Shown: piece by piece, positions 9,242 through 17,716 of the stretch
Numbering within the stretch: the stretch's first letter is position 1
How the letters are laid out: each line of letters opens with the position of its first letter
NCBI GenBank assembly: GCA_050733055.1
Contig: JBOHSI010000147.1
Coordinates: 1-29,313 of the forward strand
Direction of reading: 5' to 3'
DNA: 29,313 nucleotides
DNA from: DASUAL01 sp050733055
GTDB taxonomy: Bacteria > Gemmatimonadota > Gemmatimonadetes > Gemmatimonadales > GWC2-71-9
Translations under genes and position numbers: made by a program
Notes under the pieces: model-generated
Databases searched by the model: none
Told to the model about the DNA's origin: nothing
What the model saw: the letters and a program-made list of their open reading frames with translations, nothing else

Positions 9242-10161
9242 GGTTCCCTCGGCTGCACATCGTGTGGCTCGCGCTGGGGCTCGCGTGCACGCGTAGCGCC
9301 GCAGACCACGAGGAGTTGGGCGACCGCGCGTACGCCGCCCGGGCGTACCGCGACGCGCTGGCCGAGTATCAGCTGGGGCTCAAGGCCCATCCTGGGAGCG
9401 CCGACTTGCAGGCTAAGTCGGCCGCCGCCGCCCTGCACACCGGAGAGTTCGGCCTCGCCGCCGCCGCGTACGTTGCGCTGGGCGAGCAGGACCGCTCGCG
9501 CGCGGCCGAGGCGGCGGACGGCCTCGAGCGTGTGGTCCGCGCTGCGCTCGCGGCGAGCGACCGTAATGCGGCGGCGACGGGGCTCCAGGGACTGCGCGCC
9601 GTGGCCCCGGGTCGCCCGTTGGGCAGGTACACCCGGCTCGCCGCGCTCGACGCGGCGGAACGCGGCGACACAGGGGCGGCGCTCGCGCTGCTCCCGAGCG
9701 CCGTCGCCGCCGCGGGCGACGCGCGCAGCGCCGACTCGCTCTTGTTCGCCTACGGGATGGCCGCGGTGCGAGCAGGAGCGTGCAGCACCGCGGTGCCCGT
9801 ATTCGAAGGGGTCATTCGCCGCCAGCGGGAGCCGGCGGTCGCCGACCGGGCACGCGAGGGGCTCGGCCTGTGCTCGCTGATCGAGGGCCAGCGGCTCCTC
9901 GAGGAGGGCAGACCCGTTGAAGCCGAAGACTGGTTCAGGCGCGCCAGTGCTCCGGGATCACCCGTGGACGTGGTGCGCGGCGCGTTCCTCGGCCTGGGCG
10001 ACGTGAAGCTAGCGCAGGGCGACGTGGCCGCCGCGCTCGAGAGCTACCAGCAGGCGCTGGGAGGTGGCGCGCCCGGGGACACCATCGCGCAGCGCGCGCA
10101 ACAGAGAATCAACGCCCTGGGGAAGGCGGATGCCGCCGCGCCGCCTCCCCCCCAACCATGA
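9238..10161 (+). CDS. TPR-containing secreted protein, possible lipoprotein
   Basis: The frame is open well upstream, but the GTG at 9238 sits in a GTGA overlap with the preceding gene and begins a signal-like sequence, MRFPRLHIVWLALGLAC. The cysteine at 17 could be lipidated, although glycine at the -3 position makes the lipobox imperfect. The mature part (307 residues in total) is Ala-rich and helical with TPR-like units, such as GDRAYAARAYRDALAEYQLGL near the start and GLGDVKLAQGDVAAALESYQQAL near the end. It ends in a short poly-Pro tail, APPPPQP. It probably acts in the periplasm or at the outer membrane next to the BamD-like product. No specific family was recognised. Confidence 0.75.
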   Translation: MRFPRLHIVWLALGLACTRSAADHEELGDRAYAARAYRDALAEYQLGLKAHPGSADLQAKSAAAALHTGEFGLAAAAYVALGEQDRSRAAEAADGLERVVRAALAASDRNAAATGLQGLRAVAPGRPLGRYTRLAALDAAERGDTGAALALLPSAVAAAGDARSADSLLFAYGMAAVRAGACSTAVPVFEGVIRRQREPAVADRAREGLGLCSLIEGQRLLEEGRPVEAEDWFRRASAPGSPVDVVRGAFLGLGDVKLAQGDVAAALESYQQALGGGAPGDTIAQRAQQRINALGKADAAAPPPPQP

Positions 10162-10919
10162 GGACGATGGGGCGCTTCTGGCTGATCGGATTGGTCGGCG
10201 TCATGGCGTGCCATCACGGGCCCAAAGTGACGCCGGCGCCGGATCCCACGGCGGATCTCGCGAAGGCCCGGCAGCAGTTCCGCGGGGGGGACTTCTCCCA
10301 CGCGCTGTTGACGCTCCGGCGCCTGACCTTCGAATTGAGCACGACCCAGCCCGAGATGGCGGAAGTGCGGTATTACCTCGCCGAATGCTACTTCCAGACC
10401 GGCGATCGCGTCCAGGCCGCCCACGAGTTCCGGCAGGTGGCGGACCTGTACCCAGCTAGCGAATACGCCCCGGTCGCCCTGCTGCGCGCCGGTGACGCGA
10501 ATTTGCGGCTGTGGAAGCGCCCCGAGCTCGACCCGTCGTACGGCCTGTCGGCGCTCGCCATCTATCAGGAGCTCGCCGGGCGTTACCCGGGCACCGTGGC
10601 CGCGACCCGCGCGCAACTGCACGTGCGGCAGTTGAGGGATTGGTTCGCGGAGAAGGCTTACAAGAACGGCTTGTTCTACTTCAAGCGCCGGGCGTTCGAC
10701 TCGGCCATCATCTACTTCAAGGACGTTGTCGCGACGTACCCCGAGTCCGCGCACGTGCCCGACGCGCTGCTGCGGCTCGTCGACAGCTACCGCTTGATCG
10801 GCTACGCCGACGAGCGGAAGGAGACGTGCACCCACCTGCGGCGTTTTTACCCGCGGGCGCGCGGCCTCGACCAGCGCTGCCCGGCCGCGGCCGATTCCGC
10901 GGCCGCTTCTCCCTCCTGA
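10158..10919 (+). CDS. bamD: BamD/YfiO-like TPR outer-membrane lipoprotein
   Basis: This 253-residue protein has an N-terminal signal, MRTMGRFWLIGLVGVMAC, whose VMAC fits a lipobox with Cys18 as the lipidation site. The mature region has about five TPR-like helical pairs, including AEVRYYLAECYFQTGDRVQAAH, YPASEYAPVALLRAGDANL and YKNGLFYFKRRAFDSAIIYF. These resemble BamD, which is close in size (about 245 residues) in E. coli. BamD is the essential lipoprotein partner of BamA in outer-membrane beta-barrel assembly. The ATG lies in an ATGA overlap with the preceding TPR gene and nadD follows after 6 nt. Other YfiO/CpoB-type lipoproteins remain possible, because no bamA is nearby. Confidence 0.8.
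   Translation: MRTMGRFWLIGLVGVMACHHGPKVTPAPDPTADLAKARQQFRGGDFSHALLTLRRLTFELSTTQPEMAEVRYYLAECYFQTGDRVQAAHEFRQVADLYPASEYAPVALLRAGDANLRLWKRPELDPSYGLSALAIYQELAGRYPGTVAATRAQLHVRQLRDWFAEKAYKNGLFYFKRRAFDSAIIYFKDVVATYPESAHVPDALLRLVDSYRLIGYADERKETCTHLRRFYPRARGLDQRCPAAADSAAASPS
10882..10905 (+). other. GC-rich hairpin at the 3' end of the bamD-like gene
   Basis: A perfect 9-bp inverted repeat, CGGCCGCGG at 10882-10890 and CCGCGGCCG at 10897-10905, flanks a 6-nt loop. It lies just inside the 3' end of the bamD-like gene and encodes an Ala/Asp/Ser linker. No T-run follows, so it is not a standard intrinsic terminator. It could slow transcription or protect mRNA ends, or simply reflect GC-rich coding sequence. 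Confidence 0.4.
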
Positions 10920-10925
10920 CCCCGC

Positions 10926-11486
10926 GTGGAGGCGCTCCTGGGTGGCTCGTTCGACCCCGTGCACCTGGGGCATCTCGTGGTCGCGGAGGCGGCTGCGGAA
11001 CAGCTTGGCGTTGCCGTGCGCTTCGTGCCGGCGCGCGAGCAGCCTTTCAAGCGGGCCGCCCACGTCGCCACGCCGGCCCAGCGCGCCGAGATGCTCGACC
11101 TGGCGGTCACGGGGAATCCACGGCTCTCCGTGGAGCGGATCGAGCTTGCGCTGCCTGCGCCTTCGTACACGGTGCGCACGCTGCGCGCGCTGGCGGCGCG
11201 GGAGCCCGGGAACCGGTTCACGTTATTGGTGGGAGCGGATGCGGCGCAGGAGCTGTCGAGCTGGTACGAGGTCGAAGCGCTCCCGGGGCTGGCCGATCTC
11301 GTCGTGTTCGCCCGGCCGGGATGCCCCACGCCGCGACATCCGCTGATCGCCCAGGTGATCGACGTGCCCGCGGTGGACATCTCCGCCACCATGATCCGGG
11401 ACCGGGTGCGGCGGGGGTTGTCCATCCGCTACCTCGTGCCCGACGCGGTGCGCGAGTACATCGGCGCCCGCGGGCTGTATCGTTAG
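10926..11486 (+). CDS. nadD: Nicotinate-nucleotide adenylyltransferase
   Basis: This 186-residue nucleotidyltransferase transfers AMP from ATP to nicotinate mononucleotide in NAD synthesis. The phosphate-binding motif GGSFDPVHLGH is at 6-16. The second ATP motif appears as VDISATMIRDRVRRG at 150-164, where families usually have IS(S/A)TxIR. YLVPDAVREYI near the C-terminus is also typical. The GTG at 10926 is the only start that keeps the GGSFDPxHxGH motif close to the N-terminus. The gene sits 6 nt after the bamD-like gene and 7 nt before secA. In many bacteria nadD neighbours rsfS or proA; the secA neighbour here is only local context. Confidence 0.95.
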   Translation: MEALLGGSFDPVHLGHLVVAEAAAEQLGVAVRFVPAREQPFKRAAHVATPAQRAEMLDLAVTGNPRLSVERIELALPAPSYTVRTLRALAAREPGNRFTLLVGADAAQELSSWYEVEALPGLADLVVFARPGCPTPRHPLIAQVIDVPAVDISATMIRDRVRRGLSIRYLVPDAVREYIGARGLYR

Positions 11487-11493
11487 AGGGCCG

Positions 11494-14400
11494 ATGCTGA
11501 AACGCCTCGTCACGCAGATCCTAGGCACCCGGTTTAAGCGCGAGCTGAAGCGCATTCAGCCGCTGGTGGACGCGATCCACCGCCACGAGGAGCGGCTGAA
11601 GCAGCTCTCCGGCGCGGAGCTTCAGGCTCAGACGGCGAGGTTCCGCGCGCTGATCGTGGAGCGCACGGGCGCGCTCGGCGCGGAAGTCGAGCGCCTGAAA
11701 CAGGCGAAGCACGACTGCCCCGACGCCGACGAGCGGCTCAAGCTCACCGACCAGCTCGCCAAGGCCGAGCAGGCTTTCGCCAAGGAGATGCGGCGGACGC
11801 TCGACGACCTCCTCCCGGAGGCGTTCGCCACGGTGCGCGAGGCGTGTCGCCGGCTGCTCGGCAGCAAGGTCGTCGTGACGAGCCACGAGCTCACGTGGGA
11901 CATGGTTCCCTACGACGTGCAGCTCATCGGCGGCGTCGTGCTGCATCAGGGGAAGATCGCCGAGATGGCGACGGGCGAGGGAAAGACGCTCGTCGCCACC
12001 CTGCCGCTCTATCTCAATGCGCTGGCCGGCCGCGGTGCGCATCTCGTCACCGTCAACAACTACCTCGCGCGGCGCGACTCGCAGTGGATGGGTCACGTGT
12101 ACCAGTGGCTCGGCCTGACGGTGGGCTGCATCGACGACACCGAGCCGGGCACCCCCGAGCGGCGCGCGGCGTACCTGTGCGACATCACCTACGGTACCAA
12201 CAACGAGTTCGGCTTCGACTACCTGCGGGACAACATGGTGTTCTCGCTGGACCAGCGGGTCCAGCGCGGTCACTCCTACGCGATCATCGACGAGGTGGAC
12301 TCGATCCTCATCGACGAGGCGCGCACCCCGCTCATCATCTCAGGTCCCGTGGGCACGGAATCGGACGAGAAGTACGCCCAGTTCAACGCGCAGGTGGTGC
12401 AGCTCGTGCGCAGGCAGACGGCCGTGGCGAACGACGTGATCGCACGGGCGGAGCCGCTGCTGGCCGACGAGAAGACGGCGTACGACGGCGCCCTGCTCCT
12501 GTACAAGGCGCAACTCGGGATGCCGAAGAACAAGAAGCTCATGAAGCTGTTGAACGAGCAGGGGGTCAAGTCGCTGGTGCAGCGCGTGGAGCTCGACCGG
12601 CTCGCCGACCGAAAGCTGCCGGCGCGCGACCAGAAGATGCGGCACATCGAGGACGACTTGTACTTCGTGCTGGACGAGCGGGGCCACTCGGTGCACCTCA
12701 CCGACGGCGGCGTCGAGGCGATGTCGCCGCAGGATCCGTCGCTCTTCGTCGTGCCCGATATCTCGCATGCGGTGCACGAACTCGACCACGACGAGACCTT
12801 GTCGCCCGCCGAGAAGATCGAGCGGCGTCGGGCGGTCGAGGCGGAGTACGCGCAGAAGAGCGAGACGCTCCACATCATACACAAGCTGCTCCAGGCGCAC
12901 GCCCTCTACGAGAAGGACGTGGAGTACGTCGTGCAGGACGGGCAGGTGTTCATCGTCGACGAGTTCACCGGACGGCTCATGCCGGGCCGGCGCTGGTCCG
13001 ACGGGCTGCACCAGGCGGTGGAGGCGAAGGAGGGAGTGGTGGTGCGCGAGGAGACCCAGACCCTCGCGACCATCACGATCCAGAACTACTTCCGGATGTA
13101 CGACAAGCTCGCCGGCATGACGGGGACGGCCGAGACCGAGGAAACGGAATTCTTCCAGATCTACGGGCTCGAGGTCGTGGTCATCCCGACCAACCGGCCG
13201 GTTCGACGCATCGACAAGCACGACCTCATCTACAAGACCCGGCGCGAGAAGTACAACGCGATCCTCGATGAGATCGGGCGCCAGCACGAGCGAGGCCTGC
13301 CGGTGCTCGTCGGGACGGTGAGCGTGGACGTATCGGAAACGCTGTCGCGCATGCTCAAGCGCCGCGGCTTGAAGCACGAAGTGCTGAATGCCAAGTACCA
13401 CCAGCGCGAGGCCGAAATCGTGGCCCAGGCGGGCCAGCCGCGCGCGGTGACCATCGCTACGAACATGGCGGGCCGCGGGACCGACATCAAACTCGGCCCA
13501 GGGGTCAAGCAGTGCCAGGTGTGCGGAATCACGTCGCATGAGCCCGCGTTCGGCCAGCAGGTCGAGAAGCCGGACTTGACGCAGCCCGAGATCAAGAAAC
13601 TCGGCTGCTACGAAGACCCCCCCTGCGGGCTCGTCATTATCGGCACCGAGCGCCACGAGGCACGCCGCATCGACCGCCAGCTGCGTGGCCGCTCGGGCCG
13701 CCAGGGCGACCCGGGGCAGAGCGTGTTCTTCCTGTCGCTCGAGGACGACCTGATGCGGCTGTTCGGGTCGGACCGTATCGCGCGCTGGATGGATCGCACG
13801 GGCGCCGAAGAGGGCGAAGTCATCACCCACCCGTGGGTCACCGGCGCCATCGGCCAGGCCCAGAAGCGCGTCGAGCTGCAGAACTTCCAGGCCCGGAAGA
13901 AGCTGCTTGAGTACGACGACGTGATGAACCAACAGCGCGAGGTCATCTACTCGCTCCGCTTGTTCGCGCTCGAGGGCGGCGAGGAGCTCAAGGCCGAGGC
14001 TGTGCGCATGGTCGAGGCGGCCGTCGAGCGGCTGGCCGACGAGCTCACCGGGCACGCCAATGACCCCTACCAGTGGGACCGAGCCCAGCTCGAAACCGAG
14101 TTCCTGCTCAAGTTCTTGATCTCGATCGCCGGCGTCGCCGATGCCGCCAAGGTGCGCACCCGCGACGACTTGGTGCAGGCGGCGCAGCAGGCGGGGCGCG
14201 AGGCGTTCCAGGCGAAGCTCGACTACTTCAAGGAGGTCGAAGCCAAGATCGGCGCTGCCAGCCTCGGAGCCCAGGCGCTCTCACACATCATGCTCACGGT
14301 GATCGACGAGAAGTGGAAGGATCACCTCTACGACCTGGACCAGCTGCGCGCCGCGATCCAATACCGCGCGTGGGGTCAGAAGGACCCGCTGGTCGAGTAC

Positions 14401-14757
14401 AAGCGGGAGGCCTACGACATGTTCGTCGGCCTGATGCACGACCTGCGGTCGACGTTCACCGAGCGGTGGCTCAAACTCCAGATCGAGATCGGGCCACCGC
14501 CCCCGCCGGCCGGCGTGCCGGCGCGCGCACCGGGGCGATCCTTCACCGGCCCGGCCGGTCGTGTACCGCAGCGGCGTCCTGCGCCGATGGTCGCGACCAA
14601 GGCGGCCGCCGACGGGCTCGTGAGCGGGGACTCCGCCCCGGTTCCGCTGGTGCCGGCCGCCGTGGCGCCGAACCTGTACAGCGGCGTCGGGCGCAACGAT
14701 CCGTGTCCGTGCGGGAGCGGGAAGAAGTTCAAGAAGTGCCACGGCGCGGTAGCCTGA
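11494..14757 (+). CDS. secA: Preprotein translocase ATPase SecA with extra cysteine cluster
   Basis: SecA drives unfolded preproteins through SecYEG using ATP. At 1087 residues this is much longer than the 901-residue E. coli protein. Walker A is MATGEGKT at 158-165, about 55 residues later than in E. coli because of a charged insertion near residues 60-105. The Walker B/DEAD-like motif is IIDEVDSILIDEARTPL at 264-280, and NMAGRGTDIKLG lies near 658-669. A SEC-C zinc motif ends the protein (Cys1071, Cys1073, Cys1082, His1083), preceded by a Pro/Ala-rich linker. Residues 671-711 form an insertion right after the GRGTDIKLG motif that carries Cys674, 677, 705 and 711, possibly a second metal site. 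AGAGGG at 11485-11490 precedes the ATG by 3 nt. Confidence 0.97.
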   Translation: MLKRLVTQILGTRFKRELKRIQPLVDAIHRHEERLKQLSGAELQAQTARFRALIVERTGALGAEVERLKQAKHDCPDADERLKLTDQLAKAEQAFAKEMRRTLDDLLPEAFATVREACRRLLGSKVVVTSHELTWDMVPYDVQLIGGVVLHQGKIAEMATGEGKTLVATLPLYLNALAGRGAHLVTVNNYLARRDSQWMGHVYQWLGLTVGCIDDTEPGTPERRAAYLCDITYGTNNEFGFDYLRDNMVFSLDQRVQRGHSYAIIDEVDSILIDEARTPLIISGPVGTESDEKYAQFNAQVVQLVRRQTAVANDVIARAEPLLADEKTAYDGALLLYKAQLGMPKNKKLMKLLNEQGVKSLVQRVELDRLADRKLPARDQKMRHIEDDLYFVLDERGHSVHLTDGGVEAMSPQDPSLFVVPDISHAVHELDHDETLSPAEKIERRRAVEAEYAQKSETLHIIHKLLQAHALYEKDVEYVVQDGQVFIVDEFTGRLMPGRRWSDGLHQAVEAKEGVVVREETQTLATITIQNYFRMYDKLAGMTGTAETEETEFFQIYGLEVVVIPTNRPVRRIDKHDLIYKTRREKYNAILDEIGRQHERGLPVLVGTVSVDVSETLSRMLKRRGLKHEVLNAKYHQREAEIVAQAGQPRAVTIATNMAGRGTDIKLGPGVKQCQVCGITSHEPAFGQQVEKPDLTQPEIKKLGCYEDPPCGLVIIGTERHEARRIDRQLRGRSGRQGDPGQSVFFLSLEDDLMRLFGSDRIARWMDRTGAEEGEVITHPWVTGAIGQAQKRVELQNFQARKKLLEYDDVMNQQREVIYSLRLFALEGGEELKAEAVRMVEAAVERLADELTGHANDPYQWDRAQLETEFLLKFLISIAGVADAAKVRTRDDLVQAAQQAGREAFQAKLDYFKEVEAKIGAASLGAQALSHIMLTVIDEKWKDHLYDLDQLRAAIQYRAWGQKDPLVEYKREAYDMFVGLMHDLRSTFTERWLKLQIEIGPPPPPAGVPARAPGRSFTGPAGRVPQRRPAPMVATKAAADGLVSGDSAPVPLVPAAVAPNLYSGVGRNDPCPCGSGKKFKKCHGAVA

Positions 14758-14772
14758 GGTAGCGAACGCGGC

Positions 14773-14844
14773 CCCGCTTTTTCTGGCCCTCAGCGGGTTC
14801 ATCGGGTACCCCCTATTCACTTGGCGGCAGCTAGCTTGGCGGCA
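14773..14844 (+). other. secA-radC intergenic structure: weak hairpin and 10-bp direct repeat
   Basis: The gap 14758-14843 is one of only two above 80 nt. CCCGCT at 14773-14778 pairs with AGCGGG at 14792-14797 around a T-rich 13-nt loop; the T-run is inside the loop, so this is a poor terminator. CTTGGCGGCA occurs twice, at 14820-14829 and 14835-14844, with a 15-nt period, and the second copy ends on the A of the radC ATG. AGCTAGCT at 14829-14836 is a palindrome between the copies. The repeat could be a regulator site. No convincing -35/-10 pair was seen. Confidence 0.35.
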
Positions 14845-15527
14845 TGCCGCTGCGCCTCGCCGACCGCCCCCACCATGACCGCCCGCGGGAGCGGTTGTGG
14901 GCTGTGGGCCCTACCGCGTTGACGGGGCAGGAGCTCGTGGCCATTCTCCTAGGAACGGGGTGCGCCGGCCGCGACGCGCTCGCCGTGGCGGGCGACGTGC
15001 TCGCGCGGGCGGACGGGTCGTTGCGGCGACTCGCCACGCGGCCGCTCTCGGAGGTAGCGCGCATTGGCGGCGTGGGCCGCAGCAAGGCCGCCCGCGTGGC
15101 GGCGGCGCTCGAGCTGGGGCGCCGCCTGGGCGCGGAGCGAGAGCCACCCCCAGAGCGAATCCGCGGGCCGGCAGACGTGCAGCGTTTCTATGCCTCGCGC
15201 CTGCGGGACCTGGCCGTGGAGGAGTTCCACGTTTTGGCCCTCGGTAGCCAGAGCCAGGTGCTCGGGGACCTGCTCATCACCCGGGGGATCCTGAACAGCT
15301 CGCTGGTGCATCCGCGCGAGGTGTTCCGGGCCGCGATCGCGGAAGCCGCGGCGGGCATCATCGTGGTCCACAACCACCCGAGCGGTGACCCGGCACCGTC
15401 GGCAGACGACCGGGCGGTAACCCGGCAGCTGGTGGAGGCGGGCCGGCTGCTCGACGTGCCGGTGTATGACCATGTGATCGTGGGAGGCGACCGCTACGTG
15501 AGCTTCGCGGAGGCAGGACTGTTGTGA
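14844..15527 (+). CDS. radC: RadC-family JAMM-domain protein
   Basis: This 227-residue protein has the RadC architecture: an N-terminal helix-hairpin-helix region (DRPRERLWAVGPTALTGQEL at 12-31, then IGGVGRSKAARV at 74-85) and a C-terminal JAMM/MPN+ metal-binding domain. The metal motif is HNHPSGDPAPSADD with His176, His178 and Asp189; Glu126 or Glu127 in VEEFHVL would be the upstream glutamate. Despite the name, RadC's role in DNA repair is unproven and its biochemical function is unknown. The ATG at 14844 gives a normal N-terminus. The 3' end overlaps the rel start by a GTGA junction. Confidence 0.95.
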   Translation: MPLRLADRPHHDRPRERLWAVGPTALTGQELVAILLGTGCAGRDALAVAGDVLARADGSLRRLATRPLSEVARIGGVGRSKAARVAAALELGRRLGAEREPPPERIRGPADVQRFYASRLRDLAVEEFHVLALGSQSQVLGDLLITRGILNSSLVHPREVFRAAIAEAAAGIIVVHNHPSGDPAPSADDRAVTRQLVEAGRLLDVPVYDHVIVGGDRYVSFAEAGLL

Positions 15528-17707
15528 CGAGCACCGCGCCGCTACTTGCGCCCGAGCTCGCCCGGGCCGTGGCGGCCCAACGGGACCGCCTCGACCTCGA
15601 TCTGCTGTCGCGCGCCTACCGGTTGAGCGCGCAGGCGCATCGCGGTCAGAAGCGCGAGTCGGGGGACGACTTCGTCTCACACAGTGTGGCCGTCGCCACG
15701 ATTCTCGCCGAGCAGCAGATGGATTCCACGACCATCGCCGCGGCGCTGCTGCACGACGTGGTGGAGGACTCCAACGTCGCCCTCGAGGAGATCCGCCGTG
15801 ACTTCGGCGCCGAGGTCGCCGACCTGGTCGACGGGCTCACCAAGCTCTCCACGCTGACATTCCGCTCGACCGCGGAAGAGCAGGCGGAGAACTACCGCAA
15901 GCTATTGCTCTCGGTCGCCAAGGACGCGCGCGTCATCATCATCAAGCTCGCCGACCGCCTGCACAACATGCGAACGCTCGAGCACCTCGACTCGGAGAAG
16001 CAGCGGCGCATCGCGCTCGAGACGCGCGAGATCTACGCGCCGCTGGCCCACCGCTTCGGGATGGCCGGGGTGAAGGCCGAGCTCGAGGACCTCGCCTTCA
16101 AGTTCCTCGAGACCGACGAGTACCGGGCGTTGTCGCGCAAGGTGCGCGCGAAGAAGGCCGAGCGCGAGCGGACCATCGAGCGGCTGCGCGACCCGCTCGC
16201 CGAAGAGCTCGTGCGGGCGGGGCTCGCGGGCTTCGAGATCACCGGTCGTCCAAAGAACCTGTGGTCCATCTACAAGAAGATGAAGAGGCGCGACAAGCCG
16301 TTCGAGGAGATTTACGATCTTCTCGCAGTGCGCGTGCTGGTGAACACCATCCCTGAGTGCTATCACGTGCTCGGCATGATCCACCACCAATGGACACCGC
16401 TCCAGGAGCGGTTCAAGGACTACATCGCGAGCCCGAAGTCGAACGGGTACCAGTCGGTGCACACGACCGTGTTTGGGCCGAGCGGCCAGCTATACGAGAT
16501 CCAGATCCGCACCCGCGAGATGCACCACACCGCCGAGTACGGCATCGCGGCGCACTGGCTCTTCAAGGAAGGCAAGCGCAGCGCCGACGAGCTCGACCGC
16601 CACCTCGCCTGGTTCCGCCAGCTGCTCGAGCTGCAGCAGGACACCCACACACCCGAAGAGTTCCTCGAGTTCCTCAAAGTCGACCTCTACCAGGACGAGA
16701 TCTTCGTCTTCACGCCGCGCGGGGACGTCAAACGGCTCCCCAAGGGCGCGACGCCGATCGACTTCGCGTTCGCCGTGCACACCGAGGTGGGGCAACACTG
16801 CCATGGGGCACGGATCAACGGTCGCATCGCGCCGCTGCACCGGCCGCTCAAGAACGGCGACACGGTGGAAGTCATGACCAGCGCGCAGGCGAAGCCGTCG
16901 CGCGACTGGCTCGCGCACGTGGAGACCGCGCGCGCCCGGCACAAGATCCGCCAATGGATCCGGCAGGAGGAGCACGAACGCAGCCTCGAGCTGGGCCGCG
17001 ACATCCTGGCGCGCGAAGTGCGGCGCCGCCGGCTCGAGGCGCCGGATCAGGAGCGCCTCGCCCGGGCCGCGGCGGCGCTCTCGGTCGGGACCCCGGAGCA
17101 GCTGCAGGCCGCGCTCGGGACCGGGGACATCGCCCTCGGCACGATGATGCGCGCCCTCTACCCGGACCTCCCGGCCGAGGAGCTCCAGCCTCCCAAAGCG
17201 ACCGCCTTCGGGCGCGTGATTGAGCGGCTTCGGCTGGGGCGCGGCATCAAGATCCAGGGCGTGGATGGCTTGATGGTGCGCTATGCCCAGTGCTGCCAGC
17301 CGGTGCCGGGCGACACGGTCATCGGCTACGTCACCCAAGGGCGCGGCATCTCGATCCACCGCTCCGACTGCCCGAACCTGCTCGTGCTCTCGGCCGAGGC
17401 CGAGCGACGAGTGGAGATCGACTGGCAGGAGTCCGAAGGAGAGACGTTCGTGGTGCGTCTCGCCGTAGGCGGGGAGGATCGGCGCGGGCTCTATGCCGAC
17501 ATCTGCACGGCGATCAGCGAGTCGGGCACCAACATCAAGAGCGCGGAGCTGTCCACCAAGGACGGGGCGGTGTTCGGGTCCGTGCTCGTGGAAGTGGAGA
17601 ACCAGACCCACCTCAACAAGGTCATCCGGGCGGTCCGCCGGGTGAAGGGCGTCACCGATGTCTCGCGCCGCGAGTCGGGGCCCCAGGCGCAGCCCGCCGT
17701 CAGTTAG
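15524..17707 (+). CDS. rel: Bifunctional (p)ppGpp synthetase/hydrolase, Rel/SpoT type
   Basis: This 727-residue long RSH protein makes and degrades the alarmone (p)ppGpp in the stringent response. The hydrolase HD domain is intact: HSVAVA from His53, LLHDVVEDS at 75-83 with His77/Asp78 and Glu81/Asp82, and RLHNMRTL further on. The synthetase domain follows, with YQSVHTTV at 309-316 and EIQIRT at 325-330. The TGS domain runs from about residue 390 to 450 (DEIFVFTPRGDVKRLPKGAT). A conserved-cysteine segment, YAQCCQPVPGD, precedes a C-terminal ACT domain at about 642-716. Intact hydrolase residues suggest both activities, so the single-gene name rel is preferred over relA. The GTG start overlaps the radC stop by 4 nt, and uvrB starts 9 nt after the stop. 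Confidence 0.95.
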   Translation: MTSTAPLLAPELARAVAAQRDRLDLDLLSRAYRLSAQAHRGQKRESGDDFVSHSVAVATILAEQQMDSTTIAAALLHDVVEDSNVALEEIRRDFGAEVADLVDGLTKLSTLTFRSTAEEQAENYRKLLLSVAKDARVIIIKLADRLHNMRTLEHLDSEKQRRIALETREIYAPLAHRFGMAGVKAELEDLAFKFLETDEYRALSRKVRAKKAERERTIERLRDPLAEELVRAGLAGFEITGRPKNLWSIYKKMKRRDKPFEEIYDLLAVRVLVNTIPECYHVLGMIHHQWTPLQERFKDYIASPKSNGYQSVHTTVFGPSGQLYEIQIRTREMHHTAEYGIAAHWLFKEGKRSADELDRHLAWFRQLLELQQDTHTPEEFLEFLKVDLYQDEIFVFTPRGDVKRLPKGATPIDFAFAVHTEVGQHCHGARINGRIAPLHRPLKNGDTVEVMTSAQAKPSRDWLAHVETARARHKIRQWIRQEEHERSLELGRDILAREVRRRRLEAPDQERLARAAAALSVGTPEQLQAALGTGDIALGTMMRALYPDLPAEELQPPKATAFGRVIERLRLGRGIKIQGVDGLMVRYAQCCQPVPGDTVIGYVTQGRGISIHRSDCPNLLVLSAEAERRVEIDWQESEGETFVVRLAVGGEDRRGLYADICTAISESGTNIKSAELSTKDGAVFGSVLVEVENQTHLNKVIRAVRRVKGVTDVSRRESGPQAQPAVS

Positions 17708-17716
17708 GTTTCTCGG

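Noticed and set aside
14773..14797. Intrinsic terminator after secA
   Set aside because: The 6-bp stem has its T-run inside the loop, not after the stem, so it does not fit a Rho-independent terminator.
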